Part shown: in pieces, positions 8,736-18,577 of the stretch
How the letters are laid out: each line of letters begins with the position of its first letter
Numbering within the stretch: the first letter of the stretch is position 1
Source: Lysobacterales bacterium
GTDB taxonomy: Bacteria; Pseudomonadota; Gammaproteobacteria; Xanthomonadales; UBA2363
Assembly: GCA_019634735.1 (NCBI GenBank)
Contig: JAHCAT010000006.1
Coordinates: 62,001-126,000, forward strand
DNA length: 64,000 nucleotides
Direction of reading: 5' to 3'
The notes under the pieces: generated by a model
Database searches by the model: none
Told to the model about the DNA's origin: nothing
The model's input: only the letters and a program-made list of their open reading frames with translations
Translations under genes and position numbers: made by a program

Positions 8736-8821
8736 CCCAGAGGGAGAGCACAGCGCGCTCCGGGTCCAGGATCCCGGAGCTCGGGACTCGGCTCACCGAG
8801 TCCCGAGTCTCGGCCCCTTGA

Positions 8822-9382
8822 TCACCGTAACTGCGCGATGTCCGCCGGCAGGGCTTCCTGTACGGTGCGATCGTCGTTGCGGCCCAACCAGCCGGCGAGG
8901 TCGTCGATGCGGCAGGCACGCTGCAGTTTGCCGTGGGCTTCGTCCCAGGCTTCCGGACCCAGCCGCTCGACCAGCCGCCGGTCGGCGAACACCATCGCCC
9001 GGGTGCTGTAGATCGCGTTGCCGGGCAGCCTGTCCCAGGTCGATTCGTACATCGGCAGACTGCCCATCATCAGGGCATACAGGCCGTCGACGCCGAGACC
9101 TTGGCCACCGCGGGCCGGACTGATGCGGATCAGCAGGGGTCGGCGCCCAGGCTGCACCTGGCCGTCGGTCTCGATGACGAAGGGAACCGCCATGCACCCG
9201 TACTGCGGCTCGCCCTCGCCACCGAGCAGTGCGGTCTGGGCGGTGCGCTCGTCGGCCCGCCAGTAGCGGTCCAGCTCGGCCTGGTCGACCACCACCAGTT
9301 CGTCGTCCTGGGCCGACACGGGCGGGACGAGGCACGCGGCAACAACCAGGATGAGGGGGCGCAGCAGGGTCGGGGCAGCCAT
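8822..9382 (-). CDS. Small secreted protein, unknown function
   Basis: 186 residues. It starts with a signal peptide (LLRPLILVVAACLVPPVSAQ), with cleavage likely after VSA. The mature part has the segment GCMAVPFVIETDGQVQPG, loosely like the strand-turn of TonB C-terminal domains, but the rest does not fit that family and I do not assign it. Two mature cysteines could form a disulphide. A heptamer stretch (8770-8816) follows within a few bases of the stop. It is probably monocistronic; 102 bp separate it from the HAD gene. Confidence 0.65.
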   Translation of the reverse strand: MAAPTLLRPLILVVAACLVPPVSAQDDELVVVDQAELDRYWRADERTAQTALLGGEGEPQYGCMAVPFVIETDGQVQPGRRPLLIRISPARGGQGLGVDGLYALMMGSLPMYESTWDRLPGNAIYSTRAMVFADRRLVERLGPEAWDEAHGKLQRACRIDDLAGWLGRNDDRTVQEALPADIAQLR

Positions 9383-9484
9383 GGCGATTCCGTGCAGGGA
9401 GGTTGGGGAGGCCGGCTCGCTCGCCGACGCAGGCGCACCTTAGCGGATCGCGACGCGCACCGGCAGCGCCGCGGCGCGCCTCGT

Positions 9485-10204
9485 TCAGGCAGTGGATGCA
9501 CGCGCCGTCAGCTCGGCCAGCGCCGCGGGGATGGCCGCCGGACCATCGGCCAGGCACAGCCGCGGGTGGCCGGCTTCGACGCCGTGAGCGAGTTCGTGCG
9601 CCCAGGTAGTGTGATAGGGCACATGCACCGCCCAGCCGCCCAGGGCCAGCACCGGCTCGGCGTCCGAGCGCAGCGAATTGCCGACCATCGCGAAGCGCGC
9701 GGCGTCCAGGTCGAATTCGGCGAGCACCCGGGCATAGGCTGCCGGATCCTTCTCCGAGACGATCTCGATCCGGCGGAACAGCCCGGCCAGGCCGGATTGC
9801 GCAACCTTGCGTTCCTGGTGGAAAAGGTCGCCCTTGGTGATCAGCACCACCGGATGGCGTTCCGCGACCTCGGCGACCGCCTCGGCGATGCCCGGCAGCA
9901 ACGCCACCGGGTGCTGGAGCACGGCCTTGCCCAGGTCGAGGATGCGGCCGAGATCGGCTGCGCCGATGCGCCCGTCGGTCAGGCTGATGGCGGTCTCCAG
10001 CATGGACAGCGTCATCGCCTTGGCGCCGTAGCCGAACAGCGCCAGGTTGGCGCGCTCGGTCTCGAGCATGCGTTCGTGCAGGCGGGCATCGCCGAGGTCC
10101 AGCCAGGCACCCATGATCGCCTCGAACTCGGCCTGGGCGGCGTCGAAGTACTCCTGGCTGCGCCAGAGCGTGTCGTCGCCGTCGAATCCGACCAGTTCGA
10201 TCAT
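9485..10204 (-). CDS. HAD-superfamily hydrolase
   Basis: 239 residues from MIELVGFDGDDTLW; an upstream in-frame start at 10231 would add nine unlikely residues. Motif I is FDGDDTLW (nucleophile Asp and Asp+2), motif II is VVLITKGD, the motif III lysine lies in EIVSEKDPAAY, and motif IV is FAMVGNSLRSD. This pattern is typical of phosphatases in the HAD family with a helical cap domain. The substrate is unknown. No operon partner is evident; repeats lie on its 5' side. Confidence 0.85.
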   Translation of the reverse strand: MIELVGFDGDDTLWRSQEYFDAAQAEFEAIMGAWLDLGDARLHERMLETERANLALFGYGAKAMTLSMLETAISLTDGRIGAADLGRILDLGKAVLQHPVALLPGIAEAVAEVAERHPVVLITKGDLFHQERKVAQSGLAGLFRRIEIVSEKDPAAYARVLAEFDLDAARFAMVGNSLRSDAEPVLALGGWAVHVPYHTTWAHELAHGVEAGHPRLCLADGPAAIPAALAELTARASTA

Positions 10205-10426
10205 GATGGGGCCTCGTCGTGGGGGCGGCATGGTCGCACAGTCGACGGCCCGAACAGGGCAGACGTCCTCCGCAACCGGCTTGCGCCCATCCGTCGCGCG
10301 CGCCGTTCTCCTGCTGACCCACCGCGCAGGCAGGGCACGGCAGGGGGAGATCGCGCGGACTCCCGGGGTGACTGTCCCGCAAGAGCGGCCCTACCCGGGA
10401 ACCTTCTTGGAATCCGTGGCTTAGCG

Positions 10427-10545
10427 ACGCGTTTTGGGGGCTGCAAAGCGCCCTGACGGTCGACAGGCCGCCCCGGTTCCGGGGAACAAGCGGGCAGTGC
10501 AGCAAACTGCAGAGGTCTCTCCCCCAGCCCCTATGCCGCGGTGAG
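10427..10545 (-). repeat. Dispersed repeat R2, copy 2 (inverted)
   Basis: Read on the minus strand it runs GAGAGACCTCTGCAG, CGGAACCGGGGCGG, CTGTCGACCG and then a GCTAAGCCA-like end, matching 2703-2823 along its length with scattered substitutions. Copies 1 and 2 are inverted relative to each other and bracket the 2.8-10.4 kb genes. Confidence 0.65.
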
Positions 10546-10594
10546 GGTGAGGTCGTTCGGGCGGCTTCCCCGCAAGTGCGGCCCTCTCCCCCAG

Positions 10595-10621
10595 CCCCTC
10601 TCCCGCGGGGCGGGAGAGGGG
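10595..10621. terminator. Strong hairpin downstream of pilB
   Basis: CCCCTCTCCCGC-GGG-GCGGGAGAGGGG, 12 paired bases and a 3-base loop, 136 bp past the pilB stop. No T-run follows on either strand, so it may be a repeat hairpin and not a true intrinsic terminator. Confidence 0.35.
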
Positions 10622-10633
10622 AGCAGATCGCGC

Positions 10634-10743
10634 TCCGAATCCCGAATCCCGAATCCCAAATCCCGAATCCCGAATCCCGAATCCCGAATCCCGAATCCCG
10701 AATCCCGGGTCCCGGGTCCCGAGTCCCGAGTCCCGAGTCCCGG
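10634..10743 (-). repeat. Heptamer tandem array behind pilB
   Basis: About 15 units, CCCGAAT changing to CCCGGGT and CCCGAGT on the plus strand. In the pilB direction they read GGGACTC, GGGACCC, GGGATTC, beginning about 14 bases after the stop codon. G-runs of three recur every seven bases. Confidence 0.88.
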
Positions 10744-10756
10744 CTTTTCAGACCAA

Positions 10757-12481
10757 CTACTCGATGGTCACCCGGTTGATCTCGGTGAGCGAGGTGACGC
10801 CGTCGATGGCCTTCTTGCGCGCCGACTGGCGCAGGTCCGGGATGCCGGCCTCGATGGCCGCCTTGGCGATCGCCAGGGTGTTGCCGCCCTCGAGGATCAC
10901 CTTCTGGATCGACTCGTACATCGGCATCACCTGGTAGATGCCGGTACGGCCCTTGTAGCCTTCGTTGCACTGGTCGCAGCCGACCGCCTCGAACAGCGGC
11001 GGGTTGGAGGCCAGCTCCTGCTCGGTGAAGCCTTCCCGCATCAGCGCCTCCTTGGGCACCTGGACCTGCTTGCGGCAATCGTGCAGGCGACGGGCGAGGC
11101 GCTGGGCGATCACCAGGTTCACCGCCGAAACAATGTTGTAGGGCGCGATACCCATCACCGCCAGGCGCGCCAGGGTCTGCGGGGCATCGTTGGTGTGCAG
11201 GGTGGACAGCACCATGTGGCCGGTCTGCGCCGCCTTGATGGCGATCTCGGCGGTCTCGATGTCGCGGATCTCGCCGACCATGATCACGTCGGGGTCCTGG
11301 CGCAGGAACGAGCGCAGGGCCACCGAGAAGGTCATGCCGCGCTTTTCGTTGACGGCCACCTGGTTGATGCCGGGCACGCGGATTTCCACCGGGTCCTCGA
11401 CGGTGGAGATGTTGCGGCCGTCGGTGTTGAGGATGTTCAGCGCGGTGTACAGCGACACGGTCTTGCCCGATCCGGTCGGACCGGTCACCAGAACCATGCC
11501 GTAGGGCTTGTTGATCGCCTCGACGAACAGCTCCTTCTGGAAATCCTCGTAGCCCAGCTTGTCGATGCCCATGCGGGCCGCGGCCGGGTCGAGGATGCGC
11601 AGCACCACCTTCTCGCCGAACAGGGTCGGGCAGGTGCTGACGCGGAAGTCGATCGACTTGGTCTTGGAGATGTTGAGCTTGATGCGGCCGTCCTGAGGCA
11701 CCCGCTTCTCGGCGATGTCCAGGCCGGACATGACCTTGAGGCGCGAGCTGATGCGCGGCGACATCTTCGCCGGCGGCGCCGCCACCGGGCGCAGCACGCC
11801 GTCCAGGCGGTAGCGGACCCGGTAGTTGCCCTCGTAGGGCTCGAAGTGGATGTCCGAGGCGCCGCGCCGGATGGCGTCGAGCAGCACCTTGTTGACGAAC
11901 TTGACGATCGGCGCGTCCTCGTCGCCGGTGGCGACGGCTGAGCTTTCCGATTCGTCCCGATCGGTGCCGACGCTGACACCCTCCAGCCCGCTGTCGCCGT
12001 CCGGGTCGAGGTCCGGCAGGTTGGCCTGGCGCTGGTCGAAGGCGGTCTCGATGGCGCGCTCGAGCTGGCCCTCGATGGCCAGCACCGGCGCGATGGTGAG
12101 GTTGGTCTGGAACGCGAAATCGTCGACGGCACGGACATCGGTGGGGTCGCTGATCGCGATGTACAGGACGTTGCCGCGCTTCATCAGCGGCATCGCCTTG
12201 TGCTTTTCGATGAGCTTGGCGTCGACCGCGTCGAACGGCGCGTGCTTGAGGTCGACGCCGCCGACGTCGATCAGCGGCAGGCCGAACTCGGTGGCCGCGC
12301 TGTGCGCGACGGCCAGGGGATCGGCAAGGTTCTTGCTCGCCAGGTAACGATGCAGCGGCACCCGGTGCTTGGCCGCCTCGTCCTGGGCGGCGAGCGCCGC
12401 CTTCTCTTCCATCACGCCATCGACGGCGAGCCGTCGCGCCAGGCCTCGCAGGCCCATCATCGTCTGTACTGCGGCAACCAT
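10757..12481 (-). CDS. pilB: Type IV pilus assembly ATPase PilB
   Basis: 574 residues from ATG 12481 (MVAAVQTMMG). It powers type IV pilus extension at the inner membrane. The N-terminal GspE/PilB N domain covers about 30-160. The ATPase part has Walker A GPTGSGKT at 334-341, an Asp box near TVEDPVEI, Walker B IMVGEIRD and a His box STLHTND. The usual C-terminal zinc site has C-x2-C (CDQC) in its second half, but the first half reads LHDC, lacking one Cys. pilC and pilD are not next to it; it follows ftsZ on the same strand with a 355-bp gap. The leader 12482-12836 has an A+T-rich patch near 12585-12635. Confidence 0.93.
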   Translation of the reverse strand: MVAAVQTMMGLRGLARRLAVDGVMEEKAALAAQDEAAKHRVPLHRYLASKNLADPLAVAHSAATEFGLPLIDVGGVDLKHAPFDAVDAKLIEKHKAMPLMKRGNVLYIAISDPTDVRAVDDFAFQTNLTIAPVLAIEGQLERAIETAFDQRQANLPDLDPDGDSGLEGVSVGTDRDESESSAVATGDEDAPIVKFVNKVLLDAIRRGASDIHFEPYEGNYRVRYRLDGVLRPVAAPPAKMSPRISSRLKVMSGLDIAEKRVPQDGRIKLNISKTKSIDFRVSTCPTLFGEKVVLRILDPAAARMGIDKLGYEDFQKELFVEAINKPYGMVLVTGPTGSGKTVSLYTALNILNTDGRNISTVEDPVEIRVPGINQVAVNEKRGMTFSVALRSFLRQDPDVIMVGEIRDIETAEIAIKAAQTGHMVLSTLHTNDAPQTLARLAVMGIAPYNIVSAVNLVIAQRLARRLHDCRKQVQVPKEALMREGFTEQELASNPPLFEAVGCDQCNEGYKGRTGIYQVMPMYESIQKVILEGGNTLAIAKAAIEAGIPDLRQSARKKAIDGVTSLTEINRVTIE

Positions 12482-12836
12482 CGGATCACGCCCCTGTGTT
12501 CGAGCCCGCCGCTCGTCGGTCCGACGAACGGCTATGCAGGCGCAGCATACGCCGGCCGGACCGGCCGGCAACAGGTTTCAGGCCGAAGATTGCAAACTTT
12601 CGTTAAATCCGTGATTTGATTCACAGTTGTGACCGGTCCTGAGCCCGGTTGGCCCTTGACAGAAGGGCCCCGGGACGACCCCGGCAGGGCTGTCGCCCCG
12701 GCCGGACCCGGACCAGAACCCGCCCCGCCGGCAGGAGGCGGCGGGACAGGGCGACGACCGGCGGCTTGGGCGGGCCGCCGGGGCGTCGGCCGCGGCGCGC
12801 TGCGCGCCCGCGGAGACCGATCCGGCCGTGGCCGGA
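12482..12836. other. pilB leader / ftsZ trailer
   Basis: 355 bp. The stretch 12585-12635 is clearly A+T-rich against its surroundings and probably holds the pilB promoter. On the minus strand it contains GAAAGTTTGCAAT (12590-12602), identical to the sequence at the start of the diguanylate cyclase gene and loosely like the -35 half of a flagellar sigma factor site. The rest is G+C-rich and shows nothing clear. Confidence 0.4.
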
Positions 12837-12838
12837 TC
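12819..12838. terminator. Inverted repeat overlapping the ftsZ stop
   Basis: GATCCGGCC-GT-GGCCGGATC, perfect 9-bp arms, overlapping the TGA of ftsZ. No T-run follows. It could mark the 3' end of the division operon, but this is weak. Confidence 0.3.
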
Positions 12839-14042
12839 AGTCGGCCTGCTTGCGCAGGAAGGCCGGAATGTCCAGGTAGTCGATGCCGCCGGGCGACGGG
12901 ACGCCGGCCGCGGCATCGGTGCCGCCCTCGGCGCCGACCATGACCGCCGGGCCGGTACCGGTGCGCAGCAGGTAGCCGGGCTGGATGGCCGGGGCCGACT
13001 CGGCCCCACCGCGGATCAGGGTCGGCCGGATGCGCGCGCCGTCCTTGAGCGGCTGCCGCGCGGCTACGCGGTTCAGGCCAGTGGCGACCACGGTTACCCG
13101 GACCTCGTCCTGCATCTCCATGTCGGTGGCGGTGCCGACCACCACGGTGGCGTCCTCGGAGGCGAACTCGGAGACGATCCGGCCGACCTCGTCGAACTCG
13201 CGCAGGGTCAGCGAGGGCCCGGCGGTGATGTTGACCAGGATGCCGCAGGCGCCGGACAGGTTGACGTCGTCCAGCAGCGGGTTGTTGATGGCGGCCTCGG
13301 CGGCGGCCTGGGCGCGATCGTCGCCGCGCGCGGTGCCGGTGCCCATCATCGCCATGCCCATCTCGCTCATCACGGTGCGCACGTCGGCGAAGTCGACGTT
13401 GATGACGCCGGGTCGGGTGATCAGGTCGGCGATGCCCTGCACGGCGCCCATCAGCACGTCGTTGGCGGCGCGGAAGGCGTTCACCAGCGACACCTCGCGG
13501 CCGAGCACGCTGAGCAGCTTCTCGTTCGGCACGGTGATCAGCGAGTCGACGAACTGGGTCAGCTCCTCCAGGCCCTTGTGCGCGACCTGCATGCGCCGGC
13601 GGCCCTCGAACGGGAACGGCCGGGTGACCACGGCGACGGTCAGGATGCCCATCTCCTTGGCGAGCTGCGCCACCACCGGCGCCGCGCCGGTGCCGGTGCC
13701 ACCGCCCATGCCGCCGGTGATGAACACCATGTCGGCGCCCTTGAGCACCTCGGTGATCCGCTCGCGGTCCTCGAGCGCGGCCTGGCGGCCGACCTCGGGG
13801 TTGGCGCCGGCGCCCAGGCCCTTGGTGACGTTCGGGCCGAGCTGGAGCTGCACCTGCGCGCCGGTGCGCTTGAGCGCCTGGGCATCTGTGTTCATGGCGA
13901 CGAACTCGACGCCCTCGACGTGGGCCTCGACCATGTGCGCGATGGCGTTGCCGCCGCCGCCGCCGATGCCGACCACCTTGATCGCGGCGTTGGCGCCGTC
14001 GCTGTCGATCAACTCGAACATGTTTGCGGTTTCCGTCTTCAC
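12837..14042 (-). CDS. ftsZ: Cell division protein FtsZ
   Basis: 401 residues, a tubulin-like GTPase that forms the division ring. The start is GTG 14042: the strong site AGGAGAG lies 5 bases before it, better than the internal ATG at 14021. The GTP-binding pieces are visible: VVGIGGGGGNA, MNTDAQAL, the tubulin signature GGMGGGTGTGAAP, and the synergy-loop region with NVDFADVRTVM. The variable linker is short. The conserved C-terminal peptide that binds FtsA and ZipA is DIPAFLRKQ. It is the last gene of the dcw operon; 155 bp separate it from ftsA. The usual neighbour lpxC is absent and pilB follows. Confidence 0.98.
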   Translation of the reverse strand: MKTETANMFELIDSDGANAAIKVVGIGGGGGNAIAHMVEAHVEGVEFVAMNTDAQALKRTGAQVQLQLGPNVTKGLGAGANPEVGRQAALEDRERITEVLKGADMVFITGGMGGGTGTGAAPVVAQLAKEMGILTVAVVTRPFPFEGRRRMQVAHKGLEELTQFVDSLITVPNEKLLSVLGREVSLVNAFRAANDVLMGAVQGIADLITRPGVINVDFADVRTVMSEMGMAMMGTGTARGDDRAQAAAEAAINNPLLDDVNLSGACGILVNITAGPSLTLREFDEVGRIVSEFASEDATVVVGTATDMEMQDEVRVTVVATGLNRVAARQPLKDGARIRPTLIRGGAESAPAIQPGYLLRTGTGPAVMVGAEGGTDAAAGVPSPGGIDYLDIPAFLRKQAD

Positions 14043-14197
14043 TGCGACTCTCCTGCTTGTGTGTTGCTGGTCCTGCCCGTTGCGGCGGCCGGGGCCGCCG
14101 TTCCCTGGCAGCCTTGCGGCCGCCTCTTGTGCCTGCCGGCGGCCGCGTGGCCGCCGTTCGGAAGGCCGCCACCGCCCGCGGGCGGCGGCACGCCTGC

Positions 14198-15436
14198 CTA
14201 GAACTGCTTGCGGAACCAGCCGACCAGCCGGTTCCACGGGGAATCCGCGCTGCCCAGGGCGATCCGCCCGCGGCCGCGTCCGAAATGGCGCGCGCCGAAG
14301 CGCAGCAGCCCGACCCCGGTGGCGTGCACCGGGTTGTTGACGACCTCGCCCAGGCCCTCGACGCCGGCCGGCTGGCCGACCCGCACCGGCATCTGGAACA
14401 GCTCCTCGGCCAGCTCGACCACGCCCTCCATGCAAGCCGCGCCGCCGGTCAGCACGACGCCGGCGGCGACCAGGCTCTCGTAGCCGCTGCGCCGGATCTC
14501 GCCCTGCACCATCGAGAAGATCTCCTCGTAGCGGCTCTGCACGACCTGGGCGAGCATCTGCCGGGCGAGCCGGCGCGGCGGCCGGTCGCCGACGCTGGGC
14601 ACCTGGATGGTCTCCTCGGCACCGGCGAGCTGGGTCAGCGCGCAGGCGTAGCGGACCTTGATCTCCTCGGCGTACTGGGTGGGCGTGCGGAACGCCTGGG
14701 CGATGTCGTTGGTGACCAGGTCGCCGGCGATCGGCAGCGAGGCGGTGTGGCGGATCGCGCCCTGGGTGTAGATGGCAAGGTCGGTGGTGCCGGCGCCGAT
14801 GTCGACCAGGCAGACGCCCAGCTCCTTCTCGTCCGGGGTCAGCACGGCGTCGGCGCTGGCCAGCGGCGCGAGGATCAACTCGTCGATCGCCAGGCCGCAG
14901 CGGTTCACGCACTTGCTGAGGTTCTGCCGCGCCGACAGCGCGCAGGTGATCAGGTGGGCGCGGGTCTCCAGGCGAACGCCGGACATGCCGACCGGATCGC
15001 GGATGCCTTCCTGCTCGTCGATCGCGAATTCCTGGGGCAACACGTGCAGCACGCTCTGGTCGGCGGGCACCGCCACCGCGCGCGCGGCGTCCATCACCCG
15101 CTCGACGTCGCCAGGGGTGACCTCCTTGTCGCGGATCGCCACCACGCCCGGCGAGTTGCGGCTCTGCACGTGGCTGCCGGAGATCGAGGCGAACACCGAG
15201 CGGATCTCGCAGCCGGCCATCAGCTCGGCCTCCTCGATGGCGCGCTGGATCGACTGCACGGTCGACTCGATGTCGACCACCACGCCGCGCTTGAGGCCCT
15301 TCGACGGGTGCGAGCCGACGCCGATCACCTCGATCGCCTCGCCGGGCTGGTGTTCGGCGACGATCGCCACCACCTTGGAGGTGCCGATGTCCAGGCCGAC
15401 CAGCAGCGCCTTGTCGGACTTGCCCTTCATGTTCAT
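14198..15436 (-). CDS. ftsA: Cell division protein FtsA
   Basis: 412 residues, an actin-fold ATPase that tethers FtsZ to the membrane. Seen: LVGLDIGTSKVVAIV (phosphate 1), SHV1C-type region with SSGPS-like insert, LVDIGAGTTDLAIY (phosphate 2), VVLTGGAACM (adenosine motif), and a C-terminal amphipathic membrane-targeting helix NRLVGWFRKQF. The start ATG 15436 overlaps the ftsQ stop as ATGA, so the two are translationally coupled. The 155-bp spacer before ftsZ is the longest in the cluster and could carry a local promoter. Confidence 0.97.
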   Translation of the reverse strand: MNMKGKSDKALLVGLDIGTSKVVAIVAEHQPGEAIEVIGVGSHPSKGLKRGVVVDIESTVQSIQRAIEEAELMAGCEIRSVFASISGSHVQSRNSPGVVAIRDKEVTPGDVERVMDAARAVAVPADQSVLHVLPQEFAIDEQEGIRDPVGMSGVRLETRAHLITCALSARQNLSKCVNRCGLAIDELILAPLASADAVLTPDEKELGVCLVDIGAGTTDLAIYTQGAIRHTASLPIAGDLVTNDIAQAFRTPTQYAEEIKVRYACALTQLAGAEETIQVPSVGDRPPRRLARQMLAQVVQSRYEEIFSMVQGEIRRSGYESLVAAGVVLTGGAACMEGVVELAEELFQMPVRVGQPAGVEGLGEVVNNPVHATGVGLLRFGARHFGRGRGRIALGSADSPWNRLVGWFRKQF

Positions 15437-16218
15437 GCGTTGTCGCCCTGTTCGCGGGCGGGCGCCGCGGCGCCCGCCGGGGGAATGGCAGCGCCGTCGC
15501 CGGCGGCCGGTCGCGGCTCGCCCCAGGCCAGGGCGTAGCCGTTCGGATAGCGCAGGTCGGCGCGCACCAGCGGCCGTTCGGGCTGCGCGCGCAGCAGGCC
15601 AGGGGCGGTGGCCGCGAAGCGCGCCAGCCGCTGTTCGGCCTGGTCGCGGCCCAGCAGCAGCACGGTGCCGCCGGCCAGCTCGATGCTCCAGCTGCCGCGT
15701 TCGCTCAACCGGGTGTGCGACAACGCCAGCCCGGTGCCGGACAGGATCGCCTGGGCCCTGGCGTTGAAGTTGGCAACCTCGGCGACCCGCTCCTGCGGGC
15801 CGTGCAGGCGCGGCAGTCCGGCGATGTCCTCGATGCCGGGGACCTCGAACATCTGCCCGCCGCGCGACACCAGGGCGTCGTCGTTCCAGACCGCATAGGG
15901 CTGGTACTCGAGCAGGCGGACCACCACCGTGTCCGGCCAGCGCTTGCGCACCTCGACCGCCTCCACCCAGGGCAGCGCCGCCAGGTCGCGACGCAGCTCG
16001 ACCAGCGAGAGCGCGAAGAAACCCCGTCCGGCATGGCGGGCGACCGCGTCCCGCACCGCCTCGGGCTCGACGTGGCGGTGCTCGGCGACCAGGTCCAGGT
16101 TGCGCAGCGGCCAGCGGTCGGAGGCGAACGAGCCGTTCAGCAGACCGACCACCGGCAACGCCAGCAGGCCCAGCGCGACGCACCAGGCCAGCAGCCGGAT
16201 CCAGGCGCTGGCGTTCAT
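15433..16218 (-). CDS. ftsQ: Cell division protein FtsQ
   Basis: 261 residues. It links early and late divisome proteins through FtsB-FtsL. A short cytoplasmic part is followed by one membrane segment ([19 protein letters not shown]) and a periplasmic POTRA domain ([19 protein letters not shown]) and beta domain. The ATG 16218 was chosen because it forms an ATGA overlap with the ddl stop; the upstream start at 16260 lies inside ddl. It has a short Pro/Ala-rich C-terminal tail. Confidence 0.95.
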   Translation of the reverse strand: MNASAWIRLLAWCVALGLLALPVVGLLNGSFASDRWPLRNLDLVAEHRHVEPEAVRDAVARHAGRGFFALSLVELRRDLAALPWVEAVEVRKRWPDTVVVRLLEYQPYAVWNDDALVSRGGQMFEVPGIEDIAGLPRLHGPQERVAEVANFNARAQAILSGTGLALSHTRLSERGSWSIELAGGTVLLLGRDQAEQRLARFAATAPGLLRAQPERPLVRADLRYPNGYALAWGEPRPAAGDGAAIPPAGAAAPAREQGDNA

Positions 16219-17152
16219 CGGCGCTCTCCCGGCAGGCTGGTTTCCAGCACGCGCCAGCACAGTGCGTCGAAGTCCATGCCGGCGACCCCGGCCGCCTTCG
16301 GCACCAGCGAATGGCTGGTCATGCCCGGCGCGGTGTTGACCTCCAGCAGCCAGTTGCCGCCGCCGCGGTCGCGCATCACGTCGACCCGGCCCCAGCCGGT
16401 CACCGCCAGGGCCCGGAACGCCGCCAGGGCCAGCGCCCGCAGGTCGGCCTCGGCGGCGCCCTCAAGGCCGGGGCACACGTAGGTGGTGTCCTCGGCCACG
16501 TACTTGGCGTGGTAGTCGTAGAAGGCGCCGGCCGGCACGATACGGATGCTGGGCAGGGCGACGTCGTCGAGGATGGCGACGGTCAGCTCGTCGCCCTCGA
16601 TCAGGCGCTCGACCAGCAGTTCGCCGTCGTAGCGGGCGGCCAGCGCCACCGCCCGGTCGAGGTCGGCTTCGGCATGGACGCGGGTGACGCCGACGCTCGA
16701 TCCCTCATGGGCGGGCTTGACGATCACCGGCAGGCCGAGCGCGCGCACTGCCGCCAGCACGTCGTCGCCGGGACGCACCGCACGATAGGCCGGCGTCGGA
16801 AGCCCGATCGCCTGCCAGACCTGCTTGCTGCGCACCTTGTCCATGCTCAGCGCCGAGCCGAGCACGCTGGCGCCGGTGCACGGCACGCCCAGCGCCTCCA
16901 GCAATCCCTGCAGCACGCCATCCTCGCCGCCACCGCGGGTACCGTGCAGGATATTGAAGACGCGATCGACGCGGCCGGCGGCGATCGCCTCGACCAGGGC
17001 CGGGATGCCGTCGACCGCGAACGCCTCGATGCCGCTGCGCTGCAGGGACGCCAGCACGTTGGCGCCGGAATCCAGCGACACCTCGCGCTCGCTGCTGGTG
17101 CCGCCGAGCAGCACGGCGACGCGTCCGAAGGCGCGCGGGTCAGTGATGCGGC

Positions 17153-17156
<4 letters not shown>
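16215..17156 (-). CDS. ddl: D-alanine--D-alanine ligase
   Basis: 313 residues, an ATP-grasp enzyme that joins two D-Ala for the peptidoglycan stem. Motifs: [13 protein letters not shown] at the N-terminus, [22 protein letters not shown] (ATP-grasp loop), [12 protein letters not shown] (metal ligands and substrate). The ATG at 17156 overlaps the murC stop (ATGA). Its length matches DdlB of dcw clusters. Confidence 0.97.

Positions 17157-18573
<1,417 letters not shown>

Positions 18574-18577
<4 letters not shown>

Larger units (their letters stand above)
7916..8821. other. Repeat-filled gap after rhlE
   Basis: 906 bp without a supportable gene. 7916-8200 is G+C-rich and may be a broken rhlE tail. 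8205-8258 is a fragment of repeat R1. 8284-8382 is a short tandem array. 8395-8497 shows nothing I recognise. 8498-8735 is R1 copy B, and 8770-8816 is a short heptamer stretch behind the next minus-strand gene. This gap and 2193-2868 share the same repeats. Confidence 0.6.
10205..10756. other. Repeat-filled gap between the HAD gene and pilB
   Basis: 552 bp. 10205-10426 has no recognisable element. 10427-10545 is R2 copy 2. 10595-10621 is a perfect hairpin (12-bp arms, loop GGG). 10634-10743 is a heptamer array that follows the pilB stop. No gene is supported. Confidence 0.6.

Noticed and set aside
8822..9382. TonB-like energy transducer
   Set aside because: Only a short strand-turn resembles the family; the membrane anchor and the Pro-rich spacer are missing.
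12532..14201. Large opposite-strand and shifted frames over ftsZ, and similar ones over the whole dcw and rib operons
   Set aside because: High G+C leaves few stops in other frames. They show Ala/Arg/Pro-rich composition and no motifs.
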